64,000 nt of DNA. Origin: a bacterium (GTDB taxonomy: Bacteria; Cyanobacteriota; Sericytochromatia; S15B-MN24; UBA4093). The position numbers and the translations under genes were made by a program. A model generated the notes under the pieces. The model saw only the letters and a program-made list of their open reading frames with translations. It did no database searches and was not told where the DNA came from. The stretch is from assembly GCA_017744355.1 (NCBI GenBank), contig JAGIBK010000010.1:1-64000 (forward strand). The letters are read 5' to 3'. Of the stretch, positions 35,684 through 44,494 are shown in pieces (within the stretch, counting starts at the first letter, position 1; every line of letters starts with the position of its first letter).

Positions 35684-36358
35684 TCAGTCCACGACGCTCA
35701 CGCCGAGCAGGGCGGCGAAGTACTGGGACAGCTCGATGACCTGCCCCGCGTCGATCACCATCCCCTTGAGGTCGGCCGGTCGCACGTTGATCCCTTCCAG
35801 CCGGGCGCCCCGGAAGTCGGCACCGACGAGCTGAGCGCTGGTCAGGTTCGCACCGCTCAGGTCGGAGCCCTTGAAGCTCACACCCCGCAGGTCAGCCCCC
35901 TGGAAGTCGGCTTCGCGCAGGATGCAGCGCTCGAAGCTGACGCTGTTGAACAGGGCGAAGCGAAACTGGCTGAAGTCGAGCTTGCAATCCACGAAGCGCA
36001 CGTCGCGGATCGTGGCTTCGTTGGCCTTGAGGCCGGTCATGCGGCCTTCGAGCACCTCGACCCGTTCGAGGGACGCATCCCCCAGATCCAGGTTGGAGAG
36101 GTCGCTGTGAGTGATGCGGACGTCCCGCAGCCGGGCGCGCTTCATGCGCGCGTCCGAGAGGCGCCCTTGCTCGATCAGCATGTACTCCAGCCGGAGGTCA
36201 TCCCCCAGGCCCGCCGAGAAGTCCCAGTTCGAGAGGCACAGGTCGCTCAGTTGCGACCCCTTGCCGATCTCGAGTGGCAAAAGGGGCGCCTGCAGCGTCT
36301 CGGGAAGCTGCGGCGCCTGGATGAGGGTGGAAGCTGCTTTTTTGCGTAGATTGGCCAT
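35684..36358 (-). CDS. Pentapeptide-repeat protein
   Basis: A 224-residue protein. From about residue 45 to 200 it follows the A(D/N)LxX right-handed quadrilateral beta-helix pattern (for example SNLDLGDASL, ADFQGADLRGVSFKGSDLSGANLTSAQLVGADF in consecutive stretches), ending in a short C-terminal helix. Some members mimic DNA and protect gyrase, but most, especially in cyanobacteria, have unknown roles. On the minus strand TGTTATAAT (an extended -10; hexamer plus 36365-36370) is just 6 bases from ATG 36358, so a leaderless mRNA is likely. An open frame extending to 36823 overlaps the next gene and is not real. Confidence 0.85.
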   Translation of the reverse strand: MANLRKKAASTLIQAPQLPETLQAPLLPLEIGKGSQLSDLCLSNWDFSAGLGDDLRLEYMLIEQGRLSDARMKRARLRDVRITHSDLSNLDLGDASLERVEVLEGRMTGLKANEATIRDVRFVDCKLDFSQFRFALFNSVSFERCILREADFQGADLRGVSFKGSDLSGANLTSAQLVGADFRGARLEGINVRPADLKGMVIDAGQVIELSQYFAALLGVSVVD

Positions 36359-36365
36359 GGGTCGA

Positions 36366-36905
36366 TTATAACAAGCCTGCCTGGGTGAGGGTGCTGTCCA
36401 CGTTGGCGCGGAAGTGAGGCCGGACCTGTTCGTCGTAGAGCTTGCCCAGGAGCGACCCCACGGCGACGCCGCCGAGGATCCCGAGGGCGGTGCCGAGGAA
36501 GGGGATGGGGATGAGGGTGCCCACCACGGCGCCCACCACCGAGCCCAGGGTGCCCGAGACGGTGTAGGCGAAGCCGTCGGCCACGGTGTTGACCGCGAAC
36601 TGCTTCTTGGTGATGTTGCCGTGCGTGAGGTCGCCGTAGTTCGAAAAGGCCGCGAGCGGGAACGAGAGCAGCGCCGAGAGACCCGCCGTCTTGAGCAGGC
36701 CGAAGGGCGAGAGGATCTGCTTGAGCATGCCGCCGAAGGTGGTCTGGTACGCGCCGCCGGCCTTGGCGCTGCTGATGGCGGCGGCCTGGCGCATCTGGGG
36801 GACGCGGACGGCTGCGGGGGCACCTGCCGCGAGGCCCAGGGACTGGGGTGCCGGGCGCGAGTTGGGTGGGTAAGAGACCACCGGACTATTCAGACTGACG
36901 GCCAT
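36366..36905 (-). CDS. Glycine-zipper membrane protein
   Basis: A 179-residue protein starting at 36905 behind GGGAGGTACGTC. It has a polar Ala/Pro-rich N-terminus (1-45), a central hydrophobic part (65-95), and a glycine-zipper hairpin at about 110-155 (GTLGSVVGAVVGTLIPIPFLGTALG region, small-x3-small spacing). Glycine zippers mediate membrane helix packing in pores and surface antigens. No signal peptide is seen. Function unknown. The stop overlaps the promoter of the pentapeptide-repeat gene. Confidence 0.65.
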   Translation of the reverse strand: MAVSLNSPVVSYPPNSRPAPQSLGLAAGAPAAVRVPQMRQAAAISSAKAGGAYQTTFGGMLKQILSPFGLLKTAGLSALLSFPLAAFSNYGDLTHGNITKKQFAVNTVADGFAYTVSGTLGSVVGAVVGTLIPIPFLGTALGILGGVAVGSLLGKLYDEQVRPHFRANVDSTLTQAGLL

Positions 36906-37002
36906 GACGTACCTCCCGAGACGCGGATCGTTCCACGGGAGTTGTCGGGTGGGCGGCGCGTCCAGGCGGTAAACGCCTCGGCAAGGTTTCGTTAAATTTT
37001 GG

Positions 37003-38223
37003 CTACCAGCCCTTGAAGCCCCACCAGAACAGGCCCCACAGCTGCACCAGGGCACCGGCCAGGGTGACGGCCACGAGCAGAGGAGTGAGACGGCCCTTGG
37101 TGCCCGAGGCGATGAGCAGCATGCAGAAGGGCAGGAAGTCCACCGAGTAGCGCCGGCCGAACTGGGCGTAGCCCGACCAGTAGTAGAACAGGTACATGGC
37201 GAGGATGCCGAGGCAGGCGGTGAGCGCGAGCAGGTCGAGGCGCTTGCGGTAGTCGGCCTTGAAGGCGAAGACCAGGGCGGGCAGCGAGAGGAAGATGCTG
37301 AAGCCATCCATGCTGGGGTCGAACCATGGGAAGGTCGGCAGGCGCTGGGGCAGCTTCAGGAAGTAGCCGTGGAACTCCTGGACGAAGTAGTTGAGGTGGA
37401 AGATGCCCCAGCGCAAGAACTCGGGGGGTGTGGTGTCGTAGATGACGCGCTTGTAGGCGTTGTCGAAGGGGGTGCCGAAGCGCGCGGCGTTGTAGAAGGC
37501 GTTGAAGGCCAAGAGCGCGCCTAGGGCCGCCGAGAAGGTCAGGCCCTTGTGCCAGAACGACTTGCCGCCCGTTTGGCGATCGTCGCGCAGCATCATGCCC
37601 GCAAAGAAGGGCAAGGAGAGGAGCACCGGCTGGCGCGAGAGGACGGCGAGGCCGAAGCCAAGGCCCACCAGCCATCCGCGCTGCTTGCCGAGCGTTTCGT
37701 GGATGGCGAGCATCAGACCGAGGACGGCGACCACGTGCATCATGGCCCAGGTGTTGCCGCTCTGCCCGCTGTAGAACCAGAACAGGGACCCCGCCCCGAA
37801 GAGCGCCGTCAGCCAGTAGCGCGCCTGGCCGAAAATCCCGAGGCGCGGCAGGGTGTCGTGCCAGAGGGCGACGGCCACGGCCCCCAGGGCCGCCGAGAAC
37901 AGGGCCTGGTGGAAGCCGAGCCCGAAGATGGCGACGAAGGGCAGCATCAAGAGGGCCGGGGCGATGCCGTAGGCCACGTAGGCGTGCCCGTTCACGTGGG
38001 TCATCTCGAAGTGCTGCGGCGGGTTGATCAGCGCGAAGCTGCCGTGCAGCATGGCGTTCGCCAGGTGGACGTGGGCGTTGTAGGGCGTCCAGCGCAGGGC
38101 GCCCGAGAGGGCGTAGAGCCCCCAGAACACGAGGAAGACCCCGAGCAGCTCGCCCCAGCGCTGGGACGGTTGGCTCGGAGTCTCGGAGAGCGTCGTGGTG
38201 GCCGCTTGCGGCGTCTGCTGCAT
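37003..38223 (-). CDS. Multi-pass membrane glycosyltransferase-like protein
   Basis: A 406-residue protein with about ten hydrophobic segments, similar in style to GT39/ArnT-type or DUF2029-type mannosyltransferases: an early loop with HVHLANAMLHG and INPPQHFEMTHVNGHAYVAYGIAP holds the acidic and His residues expected for metal or lipid-phosphate sugar use. The C-terminal YYWSGYAQFGRRYSVDFLPF resembles the last loop of such enzymes. The start is behind GAGGGG, 9 bases after motB, suggesting one transcript with motA-motB; flagellin or surface glycosylation is a possible link but not shown. Confidence 0.75.
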   Translation of the reverse strand: MQQTPQAATTTLSETPSQPSQRWGELLGVFLVFWGLYALSGALRWTPYNAHVHLANAMLHGSFALINPPQHFEMTHVNGHAYVAYGIAPALLMLPFVAIFGLGFHQALFSAALGAVAVALWHDTLPRLGIFGQARYWLTALFGAGSLFWFYSGQSGNTWAMMHVVAVLGLMLAIHETLGKQRGWLVGLGFGLAVLSRQPVLLSLPFFAGMMLRDDRQTGGKSFWHKGLTFSAALGALLAFNAFYNAARFGTPFDNAYKRVIYDTTPPEFLRWGIFHLNYFVQEFHGYFLKLPQRLPTFPWFDPSMDGFSIFLSLPALVFAFKADYRKRLDLLALTACLGILAMYLFYYWSGYAQFGRRYSVDFLPFCMLLIASGTKGRLTPLLVAVTLAGALVQLWGLFWWGFKGW

Positions 38224-38232
38224 GATGCCCCT

Positions 38233-39084
38233 CTAGAAGCTGTTGCCGAAGGGGTTGGGGATGCCACTCCCCCCTTCGTTCGGGTTGCGGTTGAAGGGGT
38301 TGGCGGGACGGCCCTCGTTGGGGTCGCCGAACGCCGGGGCGAAGGTATCGGCCGTGGGCTCGGGTTTCGGCGTGAGCGCGGGCTTGGGGGCGCCTTCCTG
38401 GATGACGATGTCCACCCGGCGGTTCATGGCCCGGTGCTCGGGGGTGTCGTTGGGGAAGAGCGGCTTGAACTCGCCGTACGAGACGATTTCAAAGCGCTTG
38501 GCGGGGACATTGCCTGATTCCGAGAGGAACAAGGCGACGTTGGACGCGCGGGTGGCGGCGATGACCCAGTTGGAGGTGGCCTTGCCGCCTGCGCCGCGGA
38601 CGCTGTCGGTGTGCCCCTCGATCCGGATGGCATTGGACTCGGTGGCGATCGCCTGGGCGATCTTGAGCAGGGCCGCCTTGCCCTCGGCCTTGATCTCGGT
38701 CGAGCCCAGGTCGAAGAAGGAGGTGTCCGCCAGCGAGATGACGAGCCCCTTGGAGTTGAGGTCGATCTTGACCTGGCTCTTGCCCTCGAAGGGGGCGAGG
38801 GCCTTCTTGATGACCTTGCTCTCCTCGGCGAGCTCGACCTCCGGCGTCACGTCGACGTCGAGGGGATCGACCTGCTTCTCCTGCTTTTCCTTCTTGGTCA
38901 GCGAGGTGTTGAGGCTCTTGGCGAGGCGCTCGAAGTTCTTGGCCGAGATCTTGCTCGACAGGGCGTACATGACGATGAAGAAGATGAGCAGGACGGTCAT
39001 GAGGTCGGCGTAGGTGACGAGCCAACGCTCGTTATGCCGCTCTTCTTCGTCCCCGTCGCGCTCGACGCGCCATTCGCGGGCCAT
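38233..39084 (-). CDS. motB: Flagellar motor protein MotB (OmpA-like C-terminus)
   Basis: A 283-residue stator subunit. The single membrane helix follows RWLVTYADLMTVLLIFFIVMYAL, which carries the essential proton-carrying Asp (YADLMT, about residue 27). After a plug/linker region comes an OmpA-like peptidoglycan-binding domain (about 100-235) with IRIEGHTDSV, RASNVALFL and NRRVDIVI. The last 50 residues are a Pro/Asn-rich tail with repeated NPF units (NPFNRNPNEGG), longer than in typical MotB. It lies 6 bases after motA. Confidence 0.92.
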   Translation of the reverse strand: MAREWRVERDGDEEERHNERWLVTYADLMTVLLIFFIVMYALSSKISAKNFERLAKSLNTSLTKKEKQEKQVDPLDVDVTPEVELAEESKVIKKALAPFEGKSQVKIDLNSKGLVISLADTSFFDLGSTEIKAEGKAALLKIAQAIATESNAIRIEGHTDSVRGAGGKATSNWVIAATRASNVALFLSESGNVPAKRFEIVSYGEFKPLFPNDTPEHRAMNRRVDIVIQEGAPKPALTPKPEPTADTFAPAFGDPNEGRPANPFNRNPNEGGSGIPNPFGNSF

Positions 39085-39090
39085 CGGGCG

Positions 39091-39909
39091 TTACTCCTGG
39101 AGGGTGGCGGTTTCGAGCCGGCCGGTGCCGCCCTTCTTGCCGCCCTTGCCCTTGCTGTCCTGGATGAGCTTGCGCGTCTCAGGAGGCAGCGAGGCCTTGA
39201 GCCGTTCGCGGATGGTGCGAGGGCTCGCGCCGCCGTGCATGGCCAGCACGATCTCGATCATGATCCAGCGCAGGCGCAGCTCTTCTTCGCTGAGCTTCTT
39301 GAGCTTGGTGGCGAGGGGCAAGAAGAGCAGGTTGGCGCTGGCGACGCCGTAGAGGGTCGCGACCATGGCGTGGCCGATCTCGGGGCCGAGGGCCTCGGGG
39401 TTATCGAGGTTGCCCATGATGGCGACCATCGACATGACGGTGCCCATGATGCCGAGGGTCGGCGCGTAGCCGCCCAGGGTCTCGAACACGTTGATGTTGT
39501 TGCGGTGCCGGCCGCGGATGCCGATCATCTCCGCTTCCAAGAGGTCGGTGATCTCCTTGGAGTCGAAGCCCTCGGCGATGTACTGGAGGCCGCGCTTGAG
39601 GAAGGGGTCCTTGACGTTCTTGAGTTCGGCGTGGAGGGCGTTGACGCCGCCCGAGCGCAGCCGGTCCGAGACACGGATCAAGGTGGCGACGATGGAGGTC
39701 ACCTCGAGCTTGGGGGAGCGGATCGCCTCGATGATCAGCCGGGGGATCCGGAGGACCTGCTTGGTCGGGAAGGAGAGGAGGGTCGCGGTGAAGGTCCCAC
39801 CAATGACGACCACGGCGGCGTGGGAAGACCACAGGCCGCTGACGGAAGGGCCCTGCATCGCCAGCATGGCAAGCACGAACAGGGCCAGGACGACGACACC
39901 GAACGACAC
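39091..39909 (-). CDS. motA: Flagellar motor protein MotA
   Basis: A 272-residue stator channel protein with four helices. It starts at GTG 39909 behind GCGAGGTTCAC. MotA marks: VVVIGGTFTATLLSFP, the cytoplasmic loop with RRxx-like charged residues (FLKRGLQYIAEGFDSKEI), TLGGYAPTLGIMGTVMSMVAIM for helix 3, GHAMVATLYGVASANLLFLPLATKL for helix 4. Together with motB it would form the proton-driven torque unit. No other flagellar gene is in the window. Confidence 0.92.
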   Translation of the reverse strand: MSFGVVVLALFVLAMLAMQGPSVSGLWSSHAAVVVIGGTFTATLLSFPTKQVLRIPRLIIEAIRSPKLEVTSIVATLIRVSDRLRSGGVNALHAELKNVKDPFLKRGLQYIAEGFDSKEITDLLEAEMIGIRGRHRNNINVFETLGGYAPTLGIMGTVMSMVAIMGNLDNPEALGPEIGHAMVATLYGVASANLLFLPLATKLKKLSEEELRLRWIMIEIVLAMHGGASPRTIRERLKASLPPETRKLIQDSKGKGGKKGGTGRLETATLQE

Positions 39910-40105
39910 GTGAACCTCGCGATCGCCTTCAAAAGGCCCACTCCAGGCTTGGGGGCCTTTCTTTCATTTACCCGACGCTCTTGGCGACCAAACGGCGCCG
40001 ACCTCAGCCTATTCCCCCGAAAGGGCCGCCGCAAGGGCCTTTGTCACACCTCTTGCCCTCGCTCGCTCGTCACCCCACAATAAAGGGTTGATCCAGGAGG
40101 GGTTC

Positions 40106-41329
40106 ATGCGGCTTCTAATCTTTTTGCTCGTGGCGTGGTGTTGCCTTATTTCGCCGTCGTGGGCGGCGGCTGGCCACACGGCTTTGGTGGTGGTGCCCAA
40201 CGAGGGGCTTTTTCCCGTGGGCGATCGCCGTTTGGCCGATGCGTTGCGCCAGGAGATTCGCGGGATCAGTCGCTTTCACCTGCTGGAGATGCCGGCGGGC
40301 CCATCGGGCGAGATGCTCGGCACCGAGCGTCGCGCCCTGGCGATCGGCCGCGAGGTCGGGGCGGACACGGTGGTACGCATCGGCTTTTTGCGCGACCCGC
40401 AGGCGCGTTACCTGCGCTACACCGACCTCCAGGGTTACTATGCCGCCTCCAGCGAGGTGGAGCTGACCCTGTTCGATCTGCCCGAGGGGCGCCTGCGACT
40501 TCGCAAGCTCTATCCCTTCTACGGCGAGAGCCCGAGCTCCAAGGAGATCGCCGAGAACCTCGCCTACGAGCGGCTGTTGCGGGACCTTTCGGCGGATCTG
40601 CGCAAAGCCTTCCGCCTGAGCGCGACCATCACCGGCCGCGAGGGGCGCAAGGCGACCCTGGACGCCGGGGAGGACGCGGGGATCCAGGTGGGGATGTTCT
40701 TTGCCGGCCTCGATGGCACGGGTAACCCCTTCGGCCGCCTGCGGATCACCAAGGTTTCGAGCGCCTCGGCAGAGGGCGAGTTGCTGAGCGGTTACGAGGA
40801 CCTGACGCCCGGGGTGCGCGTCTACGAGCAGGCGTATGCGAGCTTCCCCGCAGCGGCAGGGATCTCGCACCACATGTTCTGGCAGGGTAGCTTCACGGGG
40901 GTGACGCTCGAGTACAACCGCTCGGGCTTCGGCTCGGGGGCGGGCCTCGAGGTCGGGACCCTCTCCCAGGACGGCGTGACCGGCTTTGCGATGCTCGCGC
41001 GTTGGGTGCCGCAGCGCGAGATCCGGCCGGAGCGGCTCTGGGCGTACGGGGAGCTCGGGGGCGGCGGGGCGCTCTTGAGCCAGCGGATTCCGGGCGGTAC
41101 TTCCCACGCCAATGCCTTTTCGCTGCATGCGATCGCGGGAGCAGGGCTTGCCGGGCGACTCTTCTCGGGCCTCGGTGCTTCGTTGGGCCTCGTCTACTGG
41201 ACCCCCTGGGCACCCGAGACCTGGAGCCACACGCCTGCGACGAGCGCGCCCCTCGACGTCTCGGACCAGGTGGTGTATCCCACCCTGGGCGGCCTCGGCC
41301 TGCGCGTGAGCTTGACCTGGGACTTCTAG
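40106..41329 (+). CDS. Secreted, probable outer-membrane protein of unknown function
   Basis: A 407-residue protein starting at ATG 40106 behind CAGGAGGGG. A Sec signal peptide (1-21, ending SWAAA) is clear. Residues about 25-150 form an alpha/beta domain (VGDRRLADALRQEIRGI, GREVGADTVVRIGFL), 170-235 a small beta domain (TGREGRKATLDAGEDAGIQVGMFF) that recalls the FlgT C-terminal or similar flagellar lipoprotein fold, and 250-407 alternate aromatic/glycine strands ending SLTWDF, a typical outer-membrane barrel beta-signal. A link to motility is suggested by position near motAB only. Confidence 0.65.
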   Translation: MRLLIFLLVAWCCLISPSWAAAGHTALVVVPNEGLFPVGDRRLADALRQEIRGISRFHLLEMPAGPSGEMLGTERRALAIGREVGADTVVRIGFLRDPQARYLRYTDLQGYYAASSEVELTLFDLPEGRLRLRKLYPFYGESPSSKEIAENLAYERLLRDLSADLRKAFRLSATITGREGRKATLDAGEDAGIQVGMFFAGLDGTGNPFGRLRITKVSSASAEGELLSGYEDLTPGVRVYEQAYASFPAAAGISHHMFWQGSFTGVTLEYNRSGFGSGAGLEVGTLSQDGVTGFAMLARWVPQREIRPERLWAYGELGGGGALLSQRIPGGTSHANAFSLHAIAGAGLAGRLFSGLGASLGLVYWTPWAPETWSHTPATSAPLDVSDQVVYPTLGGLGLRVSLTWDF

Positions 41330-42480
41330 GTCGTCGGAGACTGCCAGCGATGCGCCTGGAGGGTGCCGGTCATCGCGGGGGCCGACAGGAGGCTGGTCTG
41401 CGCCTGGAAGCGGCTGAGGTCGGCCAGGGGCTGCAGGCGCTTGACCATCTGGAGCTGGAAGTTGCCCCGCAGTGGGTCGTTGAGCTGGAAGGCGACCTGG
41501 GCGAGGTAGAAGCGGGCCACCGCGTTCCCCGGATCCAGCTGCACGGCCTTTTCGAGGGCGAAGGCGGCCTCGGGGAGCTTCGCCTCCTCGTAGGAGAGGA
41601 TGCCGAGCCAGGCGTGCGGGTCGGAATGCTTGGCGCCGAGGGTCGACGCCTGGTAGAAGGACTGGCGCGCGAGCTCGCCTTCGCCTAGCTGGTAGTAGAG
41701 CTCGCCGAGCCCCAGTTGCAGGTCGTAGTCGCGCGGGCGGTAGCTCGCCGCGTGCTGGAGGTGCCGCTCGGCCTCGCCGTAGCGCTCGGTATCGAGCAAG
41801 AGGCGCCCCAGTTTGGCATGGGCGTCCAGGTGATCGGGCTCGGCGGTCAGCACCCGCTTGAAGAGGCGGATCGCATCTTCCTTCTTGCCCTGGCGCGCGA
41901 GTTGCTGGGCCTGCTGGAAGCGCTCCGCCACCTTCTGCCTGGCGGCACCGGGGCCGAGCAGCTGGACGAGGATCTTCTCCCAGAGGTCTTCCACGGCTTC
42001 GCCGAGACGCTGCTCCCCTTCGGGGTCCTTGCGGCTGGCTTCTACTTTTTTGGCTTCGCGCTCGGCGATGCGTTTGAGCGATTCGCGAAGCTTGGAGAGC
42101 TGCTGGTACTGGGGGTGCTTCTGGAGGCCCCGGGATTCGAGCTCCTTGAGGAAGGTCTCGAGCTCATGGCCGGTTTCCTCGACCAGTTGCGCGTCGGGAT
42201 CGACCCGCATCTTGTCGCGGGCCTTGCGCCAGTTCTCCGAGAGCTTGAGCTGGTCGGGATCGAGCGGCTGCCCCTCGCCGGGTCGGGACGGATCGAGGGG
42301 GCGGGTGAGGTTGGTCTTGGACCAAGGAAGGGTGCCCTTGACGCCGCGGGTGAGGCGGGCCATGTCGGGGCGCATCTGGGGTTCGGGCGCAACGGGGCGC
42401 TCCGGCGCAGGCGGCGGGGCCTTGACCGGGGTGTTGTTGACGTGCGTGACTTCAACGTTGAACCTGGGATCGACACGCAT
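41326..42480 (-). CDS. TPR-repeat protein
   Basis: A 384-residue protein. I start it at 42480, behind a G-rich stretch. Residues 1-60 are disordered and Pro-rich; 60-190 are charged helices; about 195-350 hold at least four TPR units (ARQGKKEDAIRLFKRVLTAEPDHLDAHAKLG pattern, then ERYGEAERHLQHA, GEGELARQSFYQA, AKLPEAAFALEKAVQLDPGNAVARFYLA). TPRs mediate protein contacts. It has no signal peptide. Its stop overlaps the stop of the convergent secreted protein by 4 bases. Confidence 0.8.
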   Translation of the reverse strand: MRVDPRFNVEVTHVNNTPVKAPPPAPERPVAPEPQMRPDMARLTRGVKGTLPWSKTNLTRPLDPSRPGEGQPLDPDQLKLSENWRKARDKMRVDPDAQLVEETGHELETFLKELESRGLQKHPQYQQLSKLRESLKRIAEREAKKVEASRKDPEGEQRLGEAVEDLWEKILVQLLGPGAARQKVAERFQQAQQLARQGKKEDAIRLFKRVLTAEPDHLDAHAKLGRLLLDTERYGEAERHLQHAASYRPRDYDLQLGLGELYYQLGEGELARQSFYQASTLGAKHSDPHAWLGILSYEEAKLPEAAFALEKAVQLDPGNAVARFYLAQVAFQLNDPLRGNFQLQMVKRLQPLADLSRFQAQTSLLSAPAMTGTLQAHRWQSPTT

Positions 42481-42617
42481 TGGCGTTCCCCCCCGTACCG
42501 CTGGCCATGCGGGTACCGGGAGATATACCCCCTTCAAGCAAGCATCAAACGAGGCCGTGGAGCCATTGAAACCCGCTTGATTAGTGTGCGTCGGTTAGCC
42601 CCGTCACCGTCAGGCCC

Positions 42618-42646
42618 TTGCGGCAGAAGCGAGCATCGAGTAGAAT
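42618..42646 (+). promoter_or_regulatory. tRNA-Leu promoter
   Basis: TTGCGG at 42618-42623, a 17-base spacer and TAGAAT at 42641-42646, placing the transcription start a few bases before the tRNA 5' end at 42657. Confidence 0.75.
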
Positions 42647-42656
42647 CAAGTCCTTC

Positions 42657-42737
42657 GGCCAAGTGGCGGAATGGCAGACGCAGTCGACTCAAAATCGACC
42701 GCCGAAAGGCGTGTGGGTTCGACTCCCACCTTGGCCA
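42657..42737 (+). tRNA. trnL-CAA: tRNA-Leu (anticodon CAA)
   Basis: Acceptor stem GGCCAAG (42657-42663) pairs with CTTGGCC (42730-42736), discriminator A at 42737, no encoded CCA. The anticodon stem-loop GTCGA-CTCAAAA-TCGAC gives anticodon CAA for UUG codons. A variable arm (CGCCGAAAGGCG) marks a class II tRNA, and the T-arm GTGGG-TTCGACT-CCCAC is complete. It is followed directly by a strong terminator and then by accessory genes, so it may mark the border of a variable region. Confidence 0.95.
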
Positions 42738-42747
42738 CTATGAAGTG

Positions 42748-42797
42748 GAGACGGGCTTCTCGATGATCATCATCGAGAAGCCCGTCTCTCTGTTTTT
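42748..42797 (+). terminator. Intrinsic terminator after tRNA-Leu
   Basis: A perfect 20-bp stem (arms 42748-42767 and 42769-42788) around a single base or a minimal loop, then TCTGTTTTT. Confidence 0.9.
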
Positions 42798-42974
42798 GCT
42801 CGGTGATGCCTTTTTTGGTAATTAAATATAAATATTTTTATTGGCGTAATGTATTCATTATTGGGTATGGAGCGTTCGTGAGCTTGACCTGATGTGCCTA
42901 TCAGGCTTTTGGCCTTTCTCAAGTGTGGCAGGCAGGGCGAATCAGGCGAACGACGGGCGCGAGATGAGGGATGA

Positions 42975-43661
42975 ATGAAACTGGCAGGCGTTGATGGATG
43001 CTCAACCGGATGGGTCGTTGCCTCCTGGCACGATAACGGCCATACCGCCGGTGTGACCATCCACCTGGTCAAGACTTTCAAGGAAGTTGTTGACGCCGGA
43101 TACCGCGTCATCGCGGTGGATATTCCCGTCGGCATGCCAGATAAGGGCGTAAGAGACTGTGACCCGCAGGCTCGCAAGCTACTGGGGCCTCGCCGTAGCA
43201 GTGTCTTCCCTGCGCCAATCCGCCCCGTGCTCACAGCGAAGGATTATAGCCAGGCCTGCGACATTGGTCGCCAAGCCGACGGTCGTAGCCTCTCTCAGCA
43301 GGCCTGGGCGATTACCAAGAAGGTCGCCGAGGTGGATCGGATGGTGACCCCTGATTTGCAGGGCTCGATCATCGAGATCCATCCTGAACTGTGTTTTTGG
43401 GCCTTGAATGGGGGACGCCCGCTGGAGTACCCGAAGAAGGATTATCAGGGCATGGAGGCCCGTCGCATGCTTCTGAAGGAGCATCTGCTGGATCCGGTGG
43501 TCTTTTACGACCTGCGGTTGCCTGGCGCGGGGCGTGACGATATCCACGATGCCCTGGCAGCCCTGTGGACGGCGAGGCGATATGCTCAGGGCGAGTCCGT
43601 GCGGATTCCTGAGCACGAGCAGCGTGATGCCAAAGGCCTGCGGATGGAGATGTGGTACTGA
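42975..43661 (+). CDS. DUF429 family predicted RNase H-like nuclease
   Basis: A 228-residue protein. DUF429 marks: AGVDGCSTGWVVA (acidic residue in strand 1), VIAVDIPVGMPDKGVRDCDPQARKLLG, RRSSVFPAPIRPVL, IIEIHPELCFWAL, and the final GRDDIHDALAALWTARR with its acidic pair. The RNase H-like fold and conserved acidic residues suggest nuclease activity, not proven. GATGAGGGATGA precedes ATG 42975. The 180-base upstream region is AT-rich and promoter-like, distinct from the chromosome average. Confidence 0.88.
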   Translation: MKLAGVDGCSTGWVVASWHDNGHTAGVTIHLVKTFKEVVDAGYRVIAVDIPVGMPDKGVRDCDPQARKLLGPRRSSVFPAPIRPVLTAKDYSQACDIGRQADGRSLSQQAWAITKKVAEVDRMVTPDLQGSIIEIHPELCFWALNGGRPLEYPKKDYQGMEARRMLLKEHLLDPVVFYDLRLPGAGRDDIHDALAALWTARRYAQGESVRIPEHEQRDAKGLRMEMWY

Positions 43662-43715
43662 CGGCGGCATCAGGACGAGCGGCCAAGGTGCTTGATTCCG
43701 AATAGGAACCGGGCC

Positions 43716-43746
43716 TTGATCCTCACGTAACGTGAGGTTATATGGT
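43716..43746 (+). promoter_or_regulatory. MerR-type promoter with 19-bp spacer and operator palindrome
   Basis: TTGATC (43716-43721), a 19-base spacer and TATGGT (43741-43746). The spacer is filled by the perfect palindrome CCTCACGTAACGTGAGG (43721-43737). Overlong spacers bridged by a dyad are the hallmark of promoters that MerR regulators untwist. The predicted start of transcription falls at the ATG at 43754. Confidence 0.85.
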
Positions 43747-43753
43747 TCTGCTC

Positions 43754-44494
43754 ATGGAACCACAACTACCCCCTACAAGCCCTGGAACGCGCTGGCGGGT
43801 CGGCGACCTCGCCAAGATGACCGGCCTCACGGTTCGCACGCTCCATCACTACGAGGCGATCGGGCTGCTTGCCGCAGCTACCCGAGGCGAGGGTGGGCAC
43901 CGTCTGTACGACGAAGCCTCCGTGCAACGCCTTTACCGGATTCGCGTGCTCCGCAGTCTCGGCATCGCTCTGGCCGAGATTCGGCGCTTCATTGACGACG
44001 ATGCATCGCTTGCATCGGTCATGCAGCAGCACCTTGCGCGGGTCGAGCAAGAGGTCGAGGACCTCACGAGGCTGCGCGATCGCCTGCGACGCATCTGCCA
44101 CCAACCCGGTTCGCACGTCGAGACCGCCGAGCTGCTTCGCACGATCGATGCGATGTCGCGCCTGGAGCGTCATGTGGGCGCTCGCCAACAGCATGCCGCA
44201 GAGCGACCGCCGCGCGGCGTCGAGCGGGAGTGGCGGATGCTGGCGGACGAGCTGCGCGCCTGCATGGCCGTCGGTGATGATCCATCGACCGGGCGTGCCC
44301 GCGATGTCGCGTTACGTGCTCGCGAACGCATCCTGGAGTTCGCGGGACACGATGCCGCGATCCTCGAGGCGCTCAAGCATCTGCGAACGGCCGCTCCGCC
44401 CACCGACCTCGCCGGCTGGGACCCGGCGCTCATGGCTTACCTGGACCGCGCGCTTCAGGCACTCGACTCAGAGGAGAACGAACTTGCTGAATGA
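43754..44494 (+). CDS. MerR-family transcriptional regulator (TipA/BmrR-like)
   Basis: A 246-residue regulator. Winged HTH at about 12-80: WRVGDLAKMTGLTVRTLHHYEAIGLL, GGHRLYDEASVQRLYRI, then a dimer coiled coil ending near 115, and a C-terminal domain of about 110 residues that reads as helical (EREWRMLADELRACM, GHDAAILEALKHL), as in TipAS-type effector domains. An in-frame ATG at 43742 overlaps the -10 hexamer, so the start must be 43754, which leaves an mRNA with essentially no leader. It sits behind its own operator and in front of the coupled hydrolase gene. Confidence 0.88.
   Translation: MEPQLPPTSPGTRWRVGDLAKMTGLTVRTLHHYEAIGLLAAATRGEGGHRLYDEASVQRLYRIRVLRSLGIALAEIRRFIDDDASLASVMQQHLARVEQEVEDLTRLRDRLRRICHQPGSHVETAELLRTIDAMSRLERHVGARQQHAAERPPRGVEREWRMLADELRACMAVGDDPSTGRARDVALRARERILEFAGHDAAILEALKHLRTAAPPTDLAGWDPALMAYLDRALQALDSEENELAE

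Noticed and set aside
43869..44483. N-terminal extension of the alpha/beta hydrolase
   Set aside because: It lies inside the MerR gene in another frame; a good ribosome site supports TTG 44484.
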